Source: Diphasiastrum complanatum
Taxonomy: Eukaryota; Streptophyta; Lycopodiopsida; Lycopodiales; Lycopodiaceae
DNA length: 64,000 nt
Direction of reading: 5' to 3'
Assembly: GCA_029204225.1 (NCBI GenBank)
Contig: CM055100.1
Location: 62,875,141-62,939,140 of the forward strand
Shown here piece by piece: positions 41,515 to 52,608 of the stretch (the stretch's first letter is position 1; each line of letters begins with the position of its first letter). The notes beneath the pieces were generated by a model. That model was not told where the DNA came from and made no database searches. It saw nothing but the letters and a program-made list of their open reading frames with translations. The translations under genes were made by a program, and so were the position numbers.

Positions 41515-44370
41515 TCACACCTTTTCAATGAACCCGAATTCCTGCCAGTCTTCCACCATTGTGACATAGTGAGAGGACATGAAGGTCGCTCTATAATAGA
41601 GTCGGGCCATCATCTGGTGGTCATCTTTTGACTGGAGGGCTACGTTGGAGTTGATCCTTATTGGGTCCAAGCCTCGATCCCAGTAGCATTCTTGATTCAT
41701 GAGAAAGGCCATGGATCTGCAATACTCGGCACTCTCTCGCACGCATAAATCAGCATTGGATTTATATTTGTGGCCAAAATCCAGTAGCTGCAGCCTCAGG
41801 TCATCCATTGACGAGCTTTCTGAAACCCCTGGGATCATCGGCCAGTTGACAACTTCAACGCGTGGTCGTTCTGTTGGCCATGGGTTTCTTCTCTTGATCG
41901 GCATGTACAAGGGATCAATTCTCTTCCAAGATGGCACCCTTAGATATTTGTGCAATCTCCTACTATCCTTCATAATCTTATTTTGCCATTCAGGTTGTGG
42001 TTGCAATGCGGCAATGATCTCGGTCCTCATGGAATATTGGCTCTGATCAATGTCATCTTTTCTGTCCCTCATATTTCGGGGGTATTTCCTCTCAAACTTT
42101 TTGGATTCCCATGTATCATCCATAAAGGGTCTTGGCTCAACTGGTGGGTTTGCCTTGAGTTGTTGTTGCGGCTTTGCTAGGTACTTGTCTATGGCCTTGG
42201 CACCTGTATCACCTTTTCTGGCCCTTTCGCTTGATGAGGGCTCAACTTCACCTGCATCAAAGTCAGCAGGTCATGGAGAGAATCTTCGTGTTTCTGGCAG
42301 ATCAGCTTGGGAGTCATCATATCCTCCAGTATCAATGTTAATCTCAAGGGGGTCAGGTGGAGTGTGATCTGGCGAAACTGGCATGGGGGTGATGGGTTTA
42401 GTAGGAGCGAGATTAATAAGGTTGTATGTCGCACCGAGGGAACTAAGTTGTTTTAGGAACTCATCCCGTCGGGCCTTGTATGCTCAGAAGTCGGCTTAAA
42501 GGGGGTTGAGAGGAGGAGGGTGGGGAATGGGGTAAGCGGGTATAAAGGTTTGGGAGAAATTGAAGGCGAAATAAGATGGAGTCTTGTAGTTAGGTGGGGG
42601 GATAGGGAAAGTTCCAGAAGCAGATTCGGTCCTCTTGTCGACTGATCCCGAGCTTCCATCTAATTGTTGAACGTGCCCGTCGTAATCATTCACTCTGTCA
42701 TCGTCCCTAGGTTTCTGATCAGAGGTTGCTTGGGCCTTGCACGTCGTGTTCCATAACTGGTTCACTTTGTCCAAGACCTGTTGTAGGGCCTTCGTCACTT
42801 CTTTTGGCTGTTTCTGAGACTCGAGAATGACTTTTGTCTGTTTCATCACAACATACTCGAAGTTTTTCTTGTCCACCTCTCTCTCTTGGATCAACCTTAT
42901 GTATTTTTTCATTCTTATGGTTGGGACTTGAGGAGCCTGGATTTGAATGTCCTCGAACTTCACTTGAGCAATATCAATCGTCATTGCGCTAGACGATCCA
43001 TCTCGAGTTTGGTCGATCTGGGTCATCTGTTTCTTGAGTTGTTCCTGGATCTCATTCAGTTCTGTTGCTTGCCCCCGACCATTGCGGCTTTCAGCTCCAT
43101 TATCGAAACTTTTCTTTCCTCTGTTTCTTTTTATTTTTCTCTTATTTGCTTTAGCTGCTTGGCTATGGTCTGGTCTTGTTGCTTGACCTGGCTCACCAAC
43201 CAATGCAGATGGTAGCTGGTCTCGGACAGGCTTATCATCGAATACTTGGCTGCCTCTGAAAGCTCTTTAGAGTTAGAAATGATTGAGTATCTGTCAGGCG
43301 TGTGGTGCGATGGCGTTAGTCCAAAAACATGGGTTGATGGAGATGTGAAGGTGGTAATGGCAAGAATGGAGGAATGATATTAGTAGTGATGGTGGTTGTG
43401 GGAATGTTGGATGGATCAATGGCTTGGGTGGTGGTGGTGACATTAGTTGGTGGGAGTTGAATTCCCCTCGATTGATCTGCCTTGTCGTTGTCGTCTAAGT
43501 CAACCAGGTCCGCAACAGTAAAATATGAAGACATGTCCATAATAACGAGGACATACTGGGCCTACTCCTGTTGTGGACTGCTGCTGTGTCCTTGGGAATG
43601 ATATTCCCATCTTCCTCCCCTCCCACAATTTGTGTCGGTGGTGAAGTTGGCGACGTTGGCATTGTAATTAGTATGAGGGGAGTTGTCACCGAAGCTTGTT
43701 GGGCAACTTGTGAATCCGTGCCGGTCTCCACAGCTAGAGATGTGGAAATTCCATCAGCACCGTCAATGACATGAGTTGGTGAGGATTGTTGTTGTGATGT
43801 TGAATCTAATGTGGAGCTAGCATCTTGGGAATTTGTCAAACTGGAGGATGTTTGCTGAGACGGTGTTGCTTGTCTCATGGCTCGTGGTTTTCGTTGGAGC
43901 TTCTCGCCTTCTGATTCTGTTTCATCGGTCTTCATGCCATCTGGAGAGGTTCTCTTGGCCTTCAGCTTGTTTTGTGCTCTTTGTTGTCGTGTCTCTAGAA
44001 GCTTGGCCTTGGATGTGTCATCGTTTTGCTGAGCAGAAGATCCTTCAATAGCTAGATCCTTCTATTAGGCCACTTGGGTGGTGGCCCCTGTAGGGATAAT
44101 GTTTGCTTGTGGGAAGCTGAACGCTTGGACTTGTATGAGTTGAGTGGTATATCCCAAGCCTTGTCAGCTAACTGCAACATTTCTCGCAGCTTGGGTCTGT
44201 TGCTCACCTGCTGCAATGTGTTGTGTGTTACTAGATAGCCCAGCAAGGTGGAGGGCTGTTGGTTTTTGACACATTCATGAAGGCAATTTGAAAGAAACTG
44301 GGCCCAGTCATAGAGGTTCTAGTCGTGCAGTCGTGAATCTGCCATCATGTGAAACATGGACATCGGTATT
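41515..44370 (-). pseudogene. Unidentified coding block with coiled coil, broken by frameshifts
   Basis: Several minus-strand frames follow each other and together look like one long protein that I do not recognise. The order is: a start region (SMFHMMADSRLHD, a stop, NLYDWAQFLSNCLHECV, then KAWDIPLNSYKSKRSASHKQ, about 44370-44060); a Ser/Gln/Thr-rich linker (44040-43540); a heptad-like segment (SLSETSYHLHWLVSQVKQQD near 43250-43160, continued after a shift by NEIQEQLKKQMTQIDQ); a Pro-rich linker (42600-42300); and a C-terminal part (DDLRLQLLDFGHKYKSNADL, YRATFMSSHYVTMVEDWQEF, 42123-41515). It lies right after a gypsy protease, where RT would be expected. It could be an extra retroelement ORF, a captured gene or a decayed host gene. 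Confidence 0.45.
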
Positions 44371-45306
44371 CTAAAGATCTTGGACCTATAATGTTGGGTG
44401 TACAAGGACTTGTCTTAGATCTTTGCTTAGCCTTCTTAGCAAGAATTGATCGTGGAGGTGATGACTTCCGAGACGATGATGTCTTGCTAGAATTCTGACT
44501 TGTAGAATCATCCTCAACTTTTCCTTTGCCTTTATCCAGTAAGGGTGGCACATTCGCTGAATAAATCTTTTGAGGAGGATTTTCCCATTTCAAGATCGTA
44601 TTATACTGTTGCTTAGCTTGTTTCTTCATCATCAATCCTGTGATCCTATCTTTCTTCAATATAACTGCTTCGGGCGGTTCTATTATTGGTTCATCAAGAA
44701 CATTACGCACTCCAAATCTGGTCGGATCCATATGATTTAGGATCTGCTCATCCATAAGTTCTGCATTGCCATCATAAGTCAAGGCATGGCTCACAGGTAT
44801 GAGATCCTCTTCAATCGGATATGGTATAGGTTCCGTTGATATCCAGGCTACATTTAGTATATTCAATGGAAATGTAATTGGTGTATCCAAAGTTTGATCT
44901 AATAAAGAAATCTCGCTCAAATCTGATTGATTATCTTGTTGACACATATATCTAGTTGTACAATCAATCGTTGCAAGAGCTTCATTCCAGTTGGCAGTAT
45001 CTGTTTGAGAATCGTAATGAACTCCCAAATTTTTCTCTTGATGATCACAAGTATGATTCGTTGCTGACGAATTGTCATCTTCTTTCTAAACCACTGGTTT
45101 GATAGTCCAAGTTGTAGGATCAACTTTAACTGCACGTTCACGATTTTCAAAAGTGATTTTTTTGGTACCCCAGTTATGAATTACTAGCGCAACTCGTACC
45201 ATGGATGTCCCAATATAACTGGGTAGACATTTGGCGCTTCTGGTAAGTCCATTACTACGAAAATAATGACGAACTGTACTCCTGCAATTCTGACAAGTAT
45301 ATCTTT
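44345..45306 (-). pseudogene. Gypsy retropepsin C-terminal half and linker
   Basis: The minus strand from 45306 reads ILVRIAGVQFVIIFVVMDLP then NVYPVILGHPWYE, the second half of a retropepsin (family pattern ILG-PWL). After a frame change, a long open linker runs from 45028 to 44345. It contains TTRYMCQQDNQSDLSEIS and a basic Ser-rich end (KTSSSRKSSPPRSILAKKAK). The first protease half lies at 50796-51035, on the other side of the copia insertion. RT does not follow the linker. Confidence 0.8.
45302..45306. repeat. Left target-site duplication of the nested copia
   Basis: TCTTT here and TCTTC at 50796-50800 flank the copia LTRs. Four of five bases match, as expected for an old 5-bp duplication. 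The gypsy protease frame resumes across the pair. Confidence 0.7.
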
Positions 45307-46382
45307 TGATGAAGGATGGGATTTCGCAGTCGCAAAGCTTTCACGAAGGAACCACGATCCTCTTGCGACTCGGATGGAGTTCAGATGCGATTGTTGGACA
45401 CTGCCAGCTGAATCACTCCTACAATCCTCCAGAATGTAGTCAGGCACTGTTGATCCACATTCATAAAATTAATGCAGCATTCAACATAGTTTCAACCAAG
45501 GTGCGAAATTCAAATGAACAAGAAAAACTCAAACACATGATTAATAGCAGAAACATTTGCATTCGAGATCAGACACAACAAGAAAATTGACATGTGCGCA
45601 AAGGCTACAATATCATCTATTGATTTTCCTTCTCTGATTCTTCAAGCACTGCATGCATATCCACGCAGTGCATTGGCATGAGAGAGATACTCTTCTCTCA
45701 CGGATGTATGTCTCGCTTACTAGCAGTTTTTGGATCTCTATGGATCCTGATCACAAAACTTGTCTCGCATGCAGGCAGACTTGTTGTCTGTATTTTGTCT
45801 TGATTGCTTACTAGCATCAGACTACTGTATTACACTGTATGTGTATTCTGTCATCTATATGTCAAGTATGATCTAGTAAGTACAGTCGCTCTATGTAAAT
45901 CTAAGATTAGAGTGATTAAGCATCTATAACTAATCAGGGAATTACAAGAGTGGAAAATTAGCCACGACCTAAAGTGTATCTGCTGATGTCATGCTATTAG
46001 ATCAAATATCTGTACTTTTGTGTACTTGTGTGATCTTTGCTGGTACTCTTTGGAGCATGAGGGCAAAACGGGTTTCGCGACATTTTTCGTGTCGCGTCTT
46101 TGGTTTCGTTTCCACCTTTGGTTCCGTTTCCATCGTTGGTTTCATTTAGCTCATTTGCCTTTCTCTCGTATTGGCCCGCAAAAGATTCTCGTGTCAGATC
46201 GCAAAAGATTCTTGTTCGTGAATCTTTCGTGTTCGCGAACCATTCGTCTTCGTTCTTGACTTTTGTGTTCGCAAAACTTTTCGTGTTTTGTGTCTCCTGA
46301 CTTTCGTGTTTGCGAAACTTTTCGTCAGGCGGAGGGCTGAAAGCTAGCAAGGCTTTGTAGTTAGAAATATTTTGTTTTTTCA
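45307..46382 (-). repeat. 3' LTR of nested Ty1/copia element
   Basis: 1076 bp bounded by TG (plus strand TGATGAAGG) and CA, repeated at 49779-50795. On the minus strand it starts TGAAAAAACAAAATATTTC after the purine tract at 46383-46394. The U3 part (46040-46340) is dense in TTCG/CGAA words, including TTCGTGAA (46215-46222) and TTCGCGAA (46233-46240), in heat-shock-element-like order. Confidence 0.93.
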
Positions 46383-46788
46383 GCTCTCTCTCAAAGCATG
46401 ATAGCTTTACGATCCCGAGACTACTGCTCTGCCTCTCAAAGAGTCCTTTGTCCAGGGCTTTAGTGAAGATGTCAGCAACCATGTCTTTCGTTCCGATGAA
46501 GGTGGTCTGCATCATCTTCTTTTCAATTAGATCCCTGAGCAAGTGGTACTTGATCGCAATGTGCTTCATTCTGGAATGGAACACGAGATCTTTAGTCAGG
46601 TGTATTGCAGAGGTGTTGTCCATCTGCAAGACCAGAGGTTCGTTCCTTGTTTCGCCCAATTCGTCCAAGAACTGACTTAGCCAGATTATCTCGTTGGCCA
46701 TCTTTGCTGCTGCTACATATTCTGCTTCACAGGATGACTGGGCTACAACGGTCCCCAGAGAACTGTTGCCACTGATGCGATGGTGCAT
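45997..46788 (-). pseudogene. Ty1/copia RNase H, running into the LTR
   Basis: 263-codon minus frame. It begins in RNase H (SLGTVVAQSSCEAEYVAAAK, VLQMDNTSAIHLTKDLVFHS, RMKHIAIKYHLLRDL) and ends the domain at MVADIFTKALDKGLF. Catalytic residues Glu (CEAEY) and Asp (MDNTSA) are present. The reading frame then passes through the polypurine tract into the 3' LTR, so the last 130 or so codons are not protein of known kind. The RT upstream is in other frames. Confidence 0.88.
46383..46394 (-). other. Polypurine tract of nested copia
   Basis: The minus strand reads TTGAGAGAGAGC directly before the LTR start TGAAAA. Confidence 0.6.
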
Positions 46789-47850
46789 CCTCCTGAGACG
46801 CTCTTACAGTCGTCCTTGAGAGATGCCCAACTAGCATTGCTATAGGAAAGTATCCTGAAACCTGCATTACGACAATAACACAAGTCATAATCCCTCGTTA
46901 ATCGAAGATATTGCAAAATTTGTTTTCAAATCTTCCAATGTGTCGAGCCTAGATTCGTGCAGAATTGGCTCATCCTGAATATTGCATAAGCAATATCAAA
47001 ATGTGTGCTGTCAGCAAGGTACAATAGTGATCATGTCAGCTTCCTGTAAGGTGTGTGCTGCATTTGTTCTCTCTCTTCCTCAGTCTTTGGACAGTCATCA
47101 TTCGTCAACATCGTCCCTGCGAGCATTGGAGTGTTTGTTCCTTTGCAGTTCAGCAAACCAAAGTCCTCTAGGATCTTTTGGGTGTATATGGACCGGTGAA
47201 GGTATAACTTACCTCCCTCATAGTCCCTTTCAATTTGTAAGCCTAGGTAACACATGGCTTCTCCCAGATCCATGATCTCGAAATGTTTCGAGATGTCTGC
47301 CTTTACTTCAGCAATTAGCTACTCACTCCTGCAAAATATCAGAGTTTCGTCCACATACACAACCACAATGATGATCTACCCATTTGTAACTCTGACATAT
47401 ACATTGGAATCAGCCAACAGAGGCTTGAATCCTAATGATTTTAGGGCTTGATCTTTCTTCTTGTACCACCATTGTCGGGCTGATTGTTTCAGACCGTAGA
47501 TGCTTCTATGCATTATGCGTGCATAGTCATGAAGTGAATTCGAGACATATCTTGGGGGTTGATCCATGAAGACCTCTTTGTCTAGTTCGCCATGCAAGAA
47601 GACTGTCTTCTCATCCACTGTGGATCCTGAGGCATAAGCTGCTGCATATGCAAATAACAGACGTAGGGACGAATGTTTGATGACAGGAGAGAAGGTTTCA
47701 GAGTAGTCAATACTGTATCTCTAAGAAAAACCTTTCGCTACCAGTCTTGCCTTGTATTTTGCGATGTTCCCATCTTGTCCGTATTTGAGCTTGAAGACCC
47801 ATTTGCATTTGACAGTCTTGCGCTTATGTGGTAATGGCTCCAGCATTTAT
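46789..47850 (-). pseudogene. Ty1/copia reverse transcriptase with YVDE box
   Basis: Read on the minus strand: CKWVFKLKYGQDGNIAKYKA and RLVAKGF (about 47810-47735), then YSETFSPVIKHSSLRLLFAY. EKTVFLHGELDKEVFMDQPP (47620-47540), SIYGLKQSARQWW and VVVYVDETLIF (about 47375-47345) follow. Then MDLGEAMCYLGLQIERD (47273). The YVDD active site has become YVDE, and stops interrupt several blocks, so the polymerase is dead. Domain order and orientation fit the LTR pair. Confidence 0.9.
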
Positions 47851-48192
47851 ACATGGTTCTTCCTCATGGACTTCATCTCTTCGTTCATGGCTTGGATCCA
47901 TCTGTCCTTTTCTGGACTGTCAATCGCCTCCTCGAAAGTCTGTGGTTCACCACTAAACCCGTAAATTTGCTATAATCATCAATGAAGGTTATATAATACT
48001 TTGAGCCTCCTACTGAGATCACGTTGAATGGTCCGTAGATGTCAGAGTGCACTAGCTCCATAATCTTTGTCATTCTGTAGGAGTCTTTGACGAATGGTGT
48101 GTGTGACATCTTGCCCTTCGGCATGCATCACAGGTGGTCGAACTGGTTGCATTCGAGATGTTGAGCCCTGTTATTGTTCCATGATGGCTTGC
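47851..48192 (-). pseudogene. Ty1/copia integrase, N-terminal piece only
   Basis: The H2C2-type finger end and core start are present (KMSHTPFVKDSYRMTKIMEL, VHSDIYGPFNVISVGGSKYY, ITFIDDYSKFT with the first catalytic Asp). The core then breaks off at about 47965 and continues with sequence preceding RT. The second Asp and the Glu are therefore deleted; this element could not integrate on its own. Confidence 0.88.
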
Positions 48193-49113
48193 CTAGTAAA
48201 GTGCCATTGAGTTCATGTGGCAGAGTCTTTTGTGCCACAAAGTGTCTGGTGAGTCGTCATGAGTCTGATGCACCTGATCTGCAGGTAGGCGTACCTTCAG
48301 AGGATATAGGTTCCCTTTCCTTCTGCCTTGAGCAATCAGTGTACTGGTACTGGCGTCAATCACGTTGCATGCTTCATCAGAAAACGTTACACACATTTCT
48401 GCATCTACTATTCTTGCTACAAAAAGCAAGTCTTGTTGCAAAGTAGGCACGAACAGAACGTCTTCGAGTCGTTTGTCTCTGCCGTTTGGGTTTAGCCATA
48501 GTGAACCAATACCGTTCACTTGATGTCTAGATCCATCTCCAAGAACTATGAATCTTGAGGGATCTGCACTTTTGAAATCAAACATGATTAGTCTTGATGT
48601 CACGAAGTGTGAGGTGGCTCCTGAATCTAGAATCACCTCATGTGTGTCAGATGTTGATGCTGCACACACATCTTCACATATATAGGTCGTCGAACAATTT
48701 CTATTCGTTCTTTCTTCGCCCATTTTTGAGCTCATGGGCTCCTTGACATAGGATGAACTATTGTTGTTCTCCTGTCTGTTTTGTGCTGATTTGTTTCTCG
48801 GGTTCTGGGGGCAATCCATGGCTGCATGATCCTTCTTATGGCAATGGATACACTCAATCTTGGGATTGAGCCAGCATGTATCTACTGTATGCCCGTCTCT
48901 TCTGCATCTCATGCAAGTCTTCTTGTCTGCACCTTGTTGTTTTGACCTCCCTTTGGTCTTCCAGTTGCCTTTGTTGGTCACGATCCTACCTCTGATTGGA
49001 CTCTCTCTTAGGCTTATATTGTTTCTTGGATTTTTCTTTGTTGTCGTAGCCCTGGTCAGAACCATCTTTGTGATCAAGATGTTCTCTAGCCTCGACTTCC
49101 TCTCGAATCTCAA
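48193..49113 (-). pseudogene. Ty1/copia gag C-terminus, protease and pre-integrase
   Basis: A 306-codon minus frame with two canonical knuckles (CMRCRRDGHTVDTC and CIHCHKKDHAAMDC, about 48915-48795), a retropepsin active site VILDSGATSHFV (about 48640-48605) and FIVLGDGSRHQVNGIGSLWL. The GAG-pre-integrase motif TLWHKRLCHMNSMALY lies just before the stop. The protease motif is intact. It overlaps the preceding gag frame by a shift at about 49000-49110. Confidence 0.92.
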
Positions 49114-49663
49114 TAATTGCCTTTTCGAGGTTCATGGTAGGATCTTTCGCGAGCAGGGTCCTCGTTGTCTGGAATGATCTGGGTAAGGCTCTCAACAGGT
49201 ACGTGAGCTGCTTTTCAGTTGACAAAGCGTTCTCTGCTCCAGAGTTATGTAGTGATAGAAACAGATCCTTCATCTTTCTTACGAAAGAGATGAGGTCTTT
49301 TCCATCCCACTGCAAATTCGTCAGCTGATTTTCCAGCATCATGATTTGACTTCTTGATTCTGTTTAAAATCTGGTGAGCAATGCATCCCACATCTCCTTG
49401 GCTTTGGAGAGTGTAGCCAGGTCAAGTGTGAGACTATCTTCGATGGAAGATGATAGCAAGGCTACTGCCTTGGCATTTTTCTCCCTCCATTCGCGTAGCT
49501 CCTTTCCTGTTGTCGTAGGCATTTCTTCTGTGCCATACACCCAGGGGAAGAGTCCTTCTCCCTTGAGTATCAATGATGTCTTAACTTTCCAGGCTAGAAA
49601 GTTAGATCCTGAAGAATCAAGTATTGTGCAGATCTTGCTCTGCATGCTGCTGATTGAAGCCAT
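48986..49663 (-). pseudogene. Ty1/copia gag N-terminal and central domains
   Basis: Two frames: 49663-49364 starts MASISSMQSKICTILDSSGS and includes NFLAWKVKTSLILKGEGLFPW, the copia N-terminal gag domain. A stop and shift follow LTRF. Frame 49342-48986 continues with LENQLTNLQWDGKDLISFVR, LLRALPRSFQTTRTLL and a charged tail, the UBN2-type domain. Only one stop separates the two, so the break is recent relative to other elements here. Confidence 0.9.
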
Positions 49664-49763
49664 TGCTTCTTGAAGTCTGTTGTCTTGTTGATGGTTGTTT
49701 GTTGAATGCTTGGCCTCTTGGATCTGCTAGCTTCTTGGCTATGTCAGAATATAACAAGATAAT

Positions 49764-49777
49764 CTGCCCTGATACCA
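49764..49777 (-). other. Primer binding site of nested copia
   Basis: The minus strand reads TGGTATCAGGGCAG, one base after the LTR end TTCATCA. It resembles the initiator-Met site with an A-to-G change. Confidence 0.82.
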
Positions 49778-49778
49778 C

Positions 49779-50795
49779 TGATGAAGGATGGGATTTCGCA
49801 GTTGCGAAGCTTTCGCGAAGGAACCACGATCCTCTTGCGACTCGGATGGAGTTCAGATGTGATCGCTAGACACTGCCAGCTGAATCACTCCTACAATCCT
49901 CCAGAATGTAGTCAAGCACTGTTGATCTACGTTTATAAAATTAATGCAGCATTCAACATAGTTTCAACCAAGGTGTGGAATTCAAATGAACAAGAAAAAC
50001 TCAGACACACGATTAACAGCAGAAACATTTGCATTCGAGATCAGACACAACAAGAAAATTGACATGTGCGCAAAGGCTACAATATCGTCTATTGATTTTC
50101 CTTCTCTGATTCTTCAAGCATTGCATGCATATCCACGCAGTGCGTTGGCGTGAGAGAGATACTCTTCTCTCACGGATGTATGTCTCGCTTACTAGGAGAC
50201 TTTGGATCTCTATGGATCCTGATCACAGAACTCGTCTCACACGCAGGCGAACTTGTTGTCTGTATTTCGTCTTGATTGCTTACTAGCATCAGACTACTGT
50301 ATTACATTGTATGTGTATTCTGTCATCTATATGTCAAGTATGATCCAGTAAGTACAGTCGCTCTATGTAAATCTAAGATTAGAGTGATTAAGCATCTACA
50401 CCTAATCAAGGAATTACAAGAGTGGCAAATTAGCCACGACCTAAAGTGTATCTGCTGACGTCATGCTATCAGTTCAGATATCTGTAATTATGGATACTTG
50501 CGTGATCTTTGCTGGTACTCTTTAGAGCGTGAGGGCAAAACGAGTTTCGTGGCATTTTTCGTGTCGCGTCGTTGGTTTCGTTTCCATCGTTGGTTTTGTT
50601 TAGCTCGTCTGCCTTTCTCTCGTATTGGACTGCAAAAGATTCTCGTGCTAGACCACAATAGATTCTCATTTGTGATTTCGTGTTCGCAGACCATTCATCT
50701 TCGTTTCCTTTGACTTTCGTGTTCGCGAAACTTTTCGTCAGGCGGAGGGTTGAAAGCTACTAAGGCTTTGTAGTTAGAAACATTTTGTTTCTTCA
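49779..50795 (-). repeat. 5' LTR of nested Ty1/copia element
   Basis: 1017 bp, strongly similar along its length to 45307-46382, with the same TG and CA ends. It lacks a few short segments of the TTCG-rich U3 block present in the other copy, but keeps TTCGCGAAAC near 50722. The adjacent bases TCTTC match the left target site. Confidence 0.93.
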
Positions 50796-51035
50796 TCTTC
50801 AACCATTCCATGCGGATGAACTGTTGTTTGATCAGCTAGCTTAATGGCAAGAGCCGCAGGCTTGATCTTTGTAAGACCTCATTTTGCACATAGCTTTGTA
50901 TAAATCAGGTTAACTCCTGAACCGCCATCTATCACGGCTGCTTCCTTAGGAAATTGTCTATGCTGTATCGGCAAAGTGATATTCTTTTGTTCACTTTTCC
51001 AAGCGGATCCAACATGGAGTACTTCATTAGATTCT
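50796..51035 (-). pseudogene. Gypsy retropepsin N-terminal half
   Basis: The minus strand reads HRQFPKEAAVIDGGSGVNLI then KIKPAALAIKLADQ and HGMVE at the insertion point. The catalytic loop is DGGS instead of the more usual D[ST]G[AS]. The frame continues exactly into the C-terminal half at 45306 when the copia and one target copy are left out, which shows that the insertion cut one protease. Confidence 0.85.
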
Positions 51036-51850
51036 TCAAATCCAGCACAAAAAAGTGGCTCCTGATGGACTTTCTTGTTCTTCTTGAGATAACTTTTGCG
51101 CTAAGACTTCTTTTGCTTTTGGCACCAACTTCAAGAACTCTCCCAATGAAATATTAATCTTACGAGATAAAATATTCATGAGCAGTTCTGTTTGTGGCGC
51201 TTCTGGTTCAATCATTTTGAAGGGTTCTTCATGACGATGCAACTGATCATTCATATCTATACGTGAATTTCTTGGAGGTTGCAATGGTGAAGAACGAATT
51301 TCAGTTGTTGCTTTAGCAGCTTCAAGCTCCTCTTCTACTTGCAGATGTTTAATCCACTGCCTCATATCCTGATATCTTATTTTTTCTGCATAAAGATTTG
51401 GATAGGCTCCAGATGTTGTTGGTATATCATTCAATGGTATAGAATCAGCATGTACTGGATCCACTACTGGTTCTTTTTGCTTCTGTGCTCTGGTGACCAC
51501 CATCAAGGGTACACTTGATTTATTCTGAGCTATTGGTCTTTGCTTGATTGTTATCAAATTTACAGGAGCTATAGCTGGTGGTAGCTTCGGTCTTGCTGGA
51601 CAGTCTTTATAGCAATGCTCATAACCACAGTCACGACAAAATGGTACAAATTGTTCTTTATTTGGACATTCTGCAACTCTGTGATTTTCTCCACATGCAA
51701 AGCATCCAAGCGGTGCTCTGGTCCAATTTCTAGAGGCTTGTTGTTGTGCGGCAACATAAATAGCATATTGTTCTGAAGATCTACCTGAAGATCCACCTGC
51801 TTGATCAGTACCATAGTTCCATTGCTCGGTACTTATGTATGGTTTTGGTG
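51036..51850 (-). pseudogene. Gypsy gag C-terminus with two atypical zinc knuckles
   Basis: On the minus strand one frame is open from about 51840 to 51036. It holds CFACGENHRVAEC (near 51715-51675) and CRDCGYEHCYKDC (near 51645-51605), both CX2CX3HX4C, then a linker with MVVTRAQKQKEP, a PLNDIPTTSGAYPNLYAEKI stretch and a Gln/Glu-rich segment. The knuckle spacing and VTRAQ linker also occur in the gypsy at 24932-28935, so they are one lineage. The capsid part is missing to the right of 51850. Confidence 0.85.
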
Positions 51851-52058
51851 TGAAGATTATAAAAATATTATCTTCCTATCTCAAGTTTGGGGCCATGTCC
51901 ATGGTGATTTCCACTAAATTTCATGTTGTACATAAAAGGTATGTGAATTGAGCACATAACCTTCTAATATAGGTCGGATTTGAGTTAGATAGATTCAATT
52001 TTGATGACATGCAGTAGTTTAGATAGCATGCAATGTCATACTGTATGCATGCAAGCCA

Positions 52059-52107
52059 CATGCAATCAGTGCATGCAACATGCAATCAGTGCATGCAACA
52101 TGCAAAG
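52059..52107. repeat. 20-bp tandem repeat, 2.3 copies
   Basis: CATGCAATCAGTGCATGCAA repeated twice and followed by CATGCAA. The unit contains the ATGCA/TGCAT palindrome. Confidence 0.9.
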
Positions 52108-52249
52108 TGATTTATGTGATCTACACATGTCTAGGCAGTTTTATGAGTTGACATGTAGTACTGCAACATCCATGCATGCAGTTACACATGTGGATCTCTG
52201 GTAGGTGAATTAGTTCAGTTAAGTGGACTTTCCATGCAACTCCATTGTA

Positions 52250-52597
52250 GGAATTCGAGTCTCTCTCATGTAGGAAATGCTTGGCATGTTTTGCCATATT
52301 GTGAATATTGAGATTTTGCTGTTTTGGACTCATTCTCTCTCTACCCGAGTTTTCCATCATTGATTTTCTCTCTCTACTCGAGAGCAGGCTGTTTTTCCCA
52401 TATTGAACACTCAGAATTATTTCTGACATTCAATTCTCATAATGAAGAGTTAGATTTTTTCATCTGATGTACGCCATTGTGCTCTTGTCATAGATTTTTC
52501 AAGTATACTGTTCTCTGATCAATCTTGTGCAATCACAACACCTCAGTAAGATCCTGTAGGGTGTGTGGTGAAGTTCACATGTGCTAAAAACTTCACA
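52250..52597 (+). repeat. Probable 5' LTR of plus-strand copia (start uncertain)
   Basis: Ends ACTTCACA immediately before a PBS. CT-rich and CTCTCTCTACTC words repeat at 52325-52385. The left end is not defined; no second LTR was recognised. Confidence 0.5.
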
Positions 52598-52608
52598 TGG
52601 TATTAGAG
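52598..52608 (+). other. Primer binding site of plus-strand copia
   Basis: TGGTATTAGAG, after an LTR ending in CA and 760 bp before a copia gag start. Confidence 0.75.

Noticed and set aside
42886-43215. 109-codon plus-strand frame
   Set aside because: Shadow of the minus-strand charged/coiled-coil coding block.
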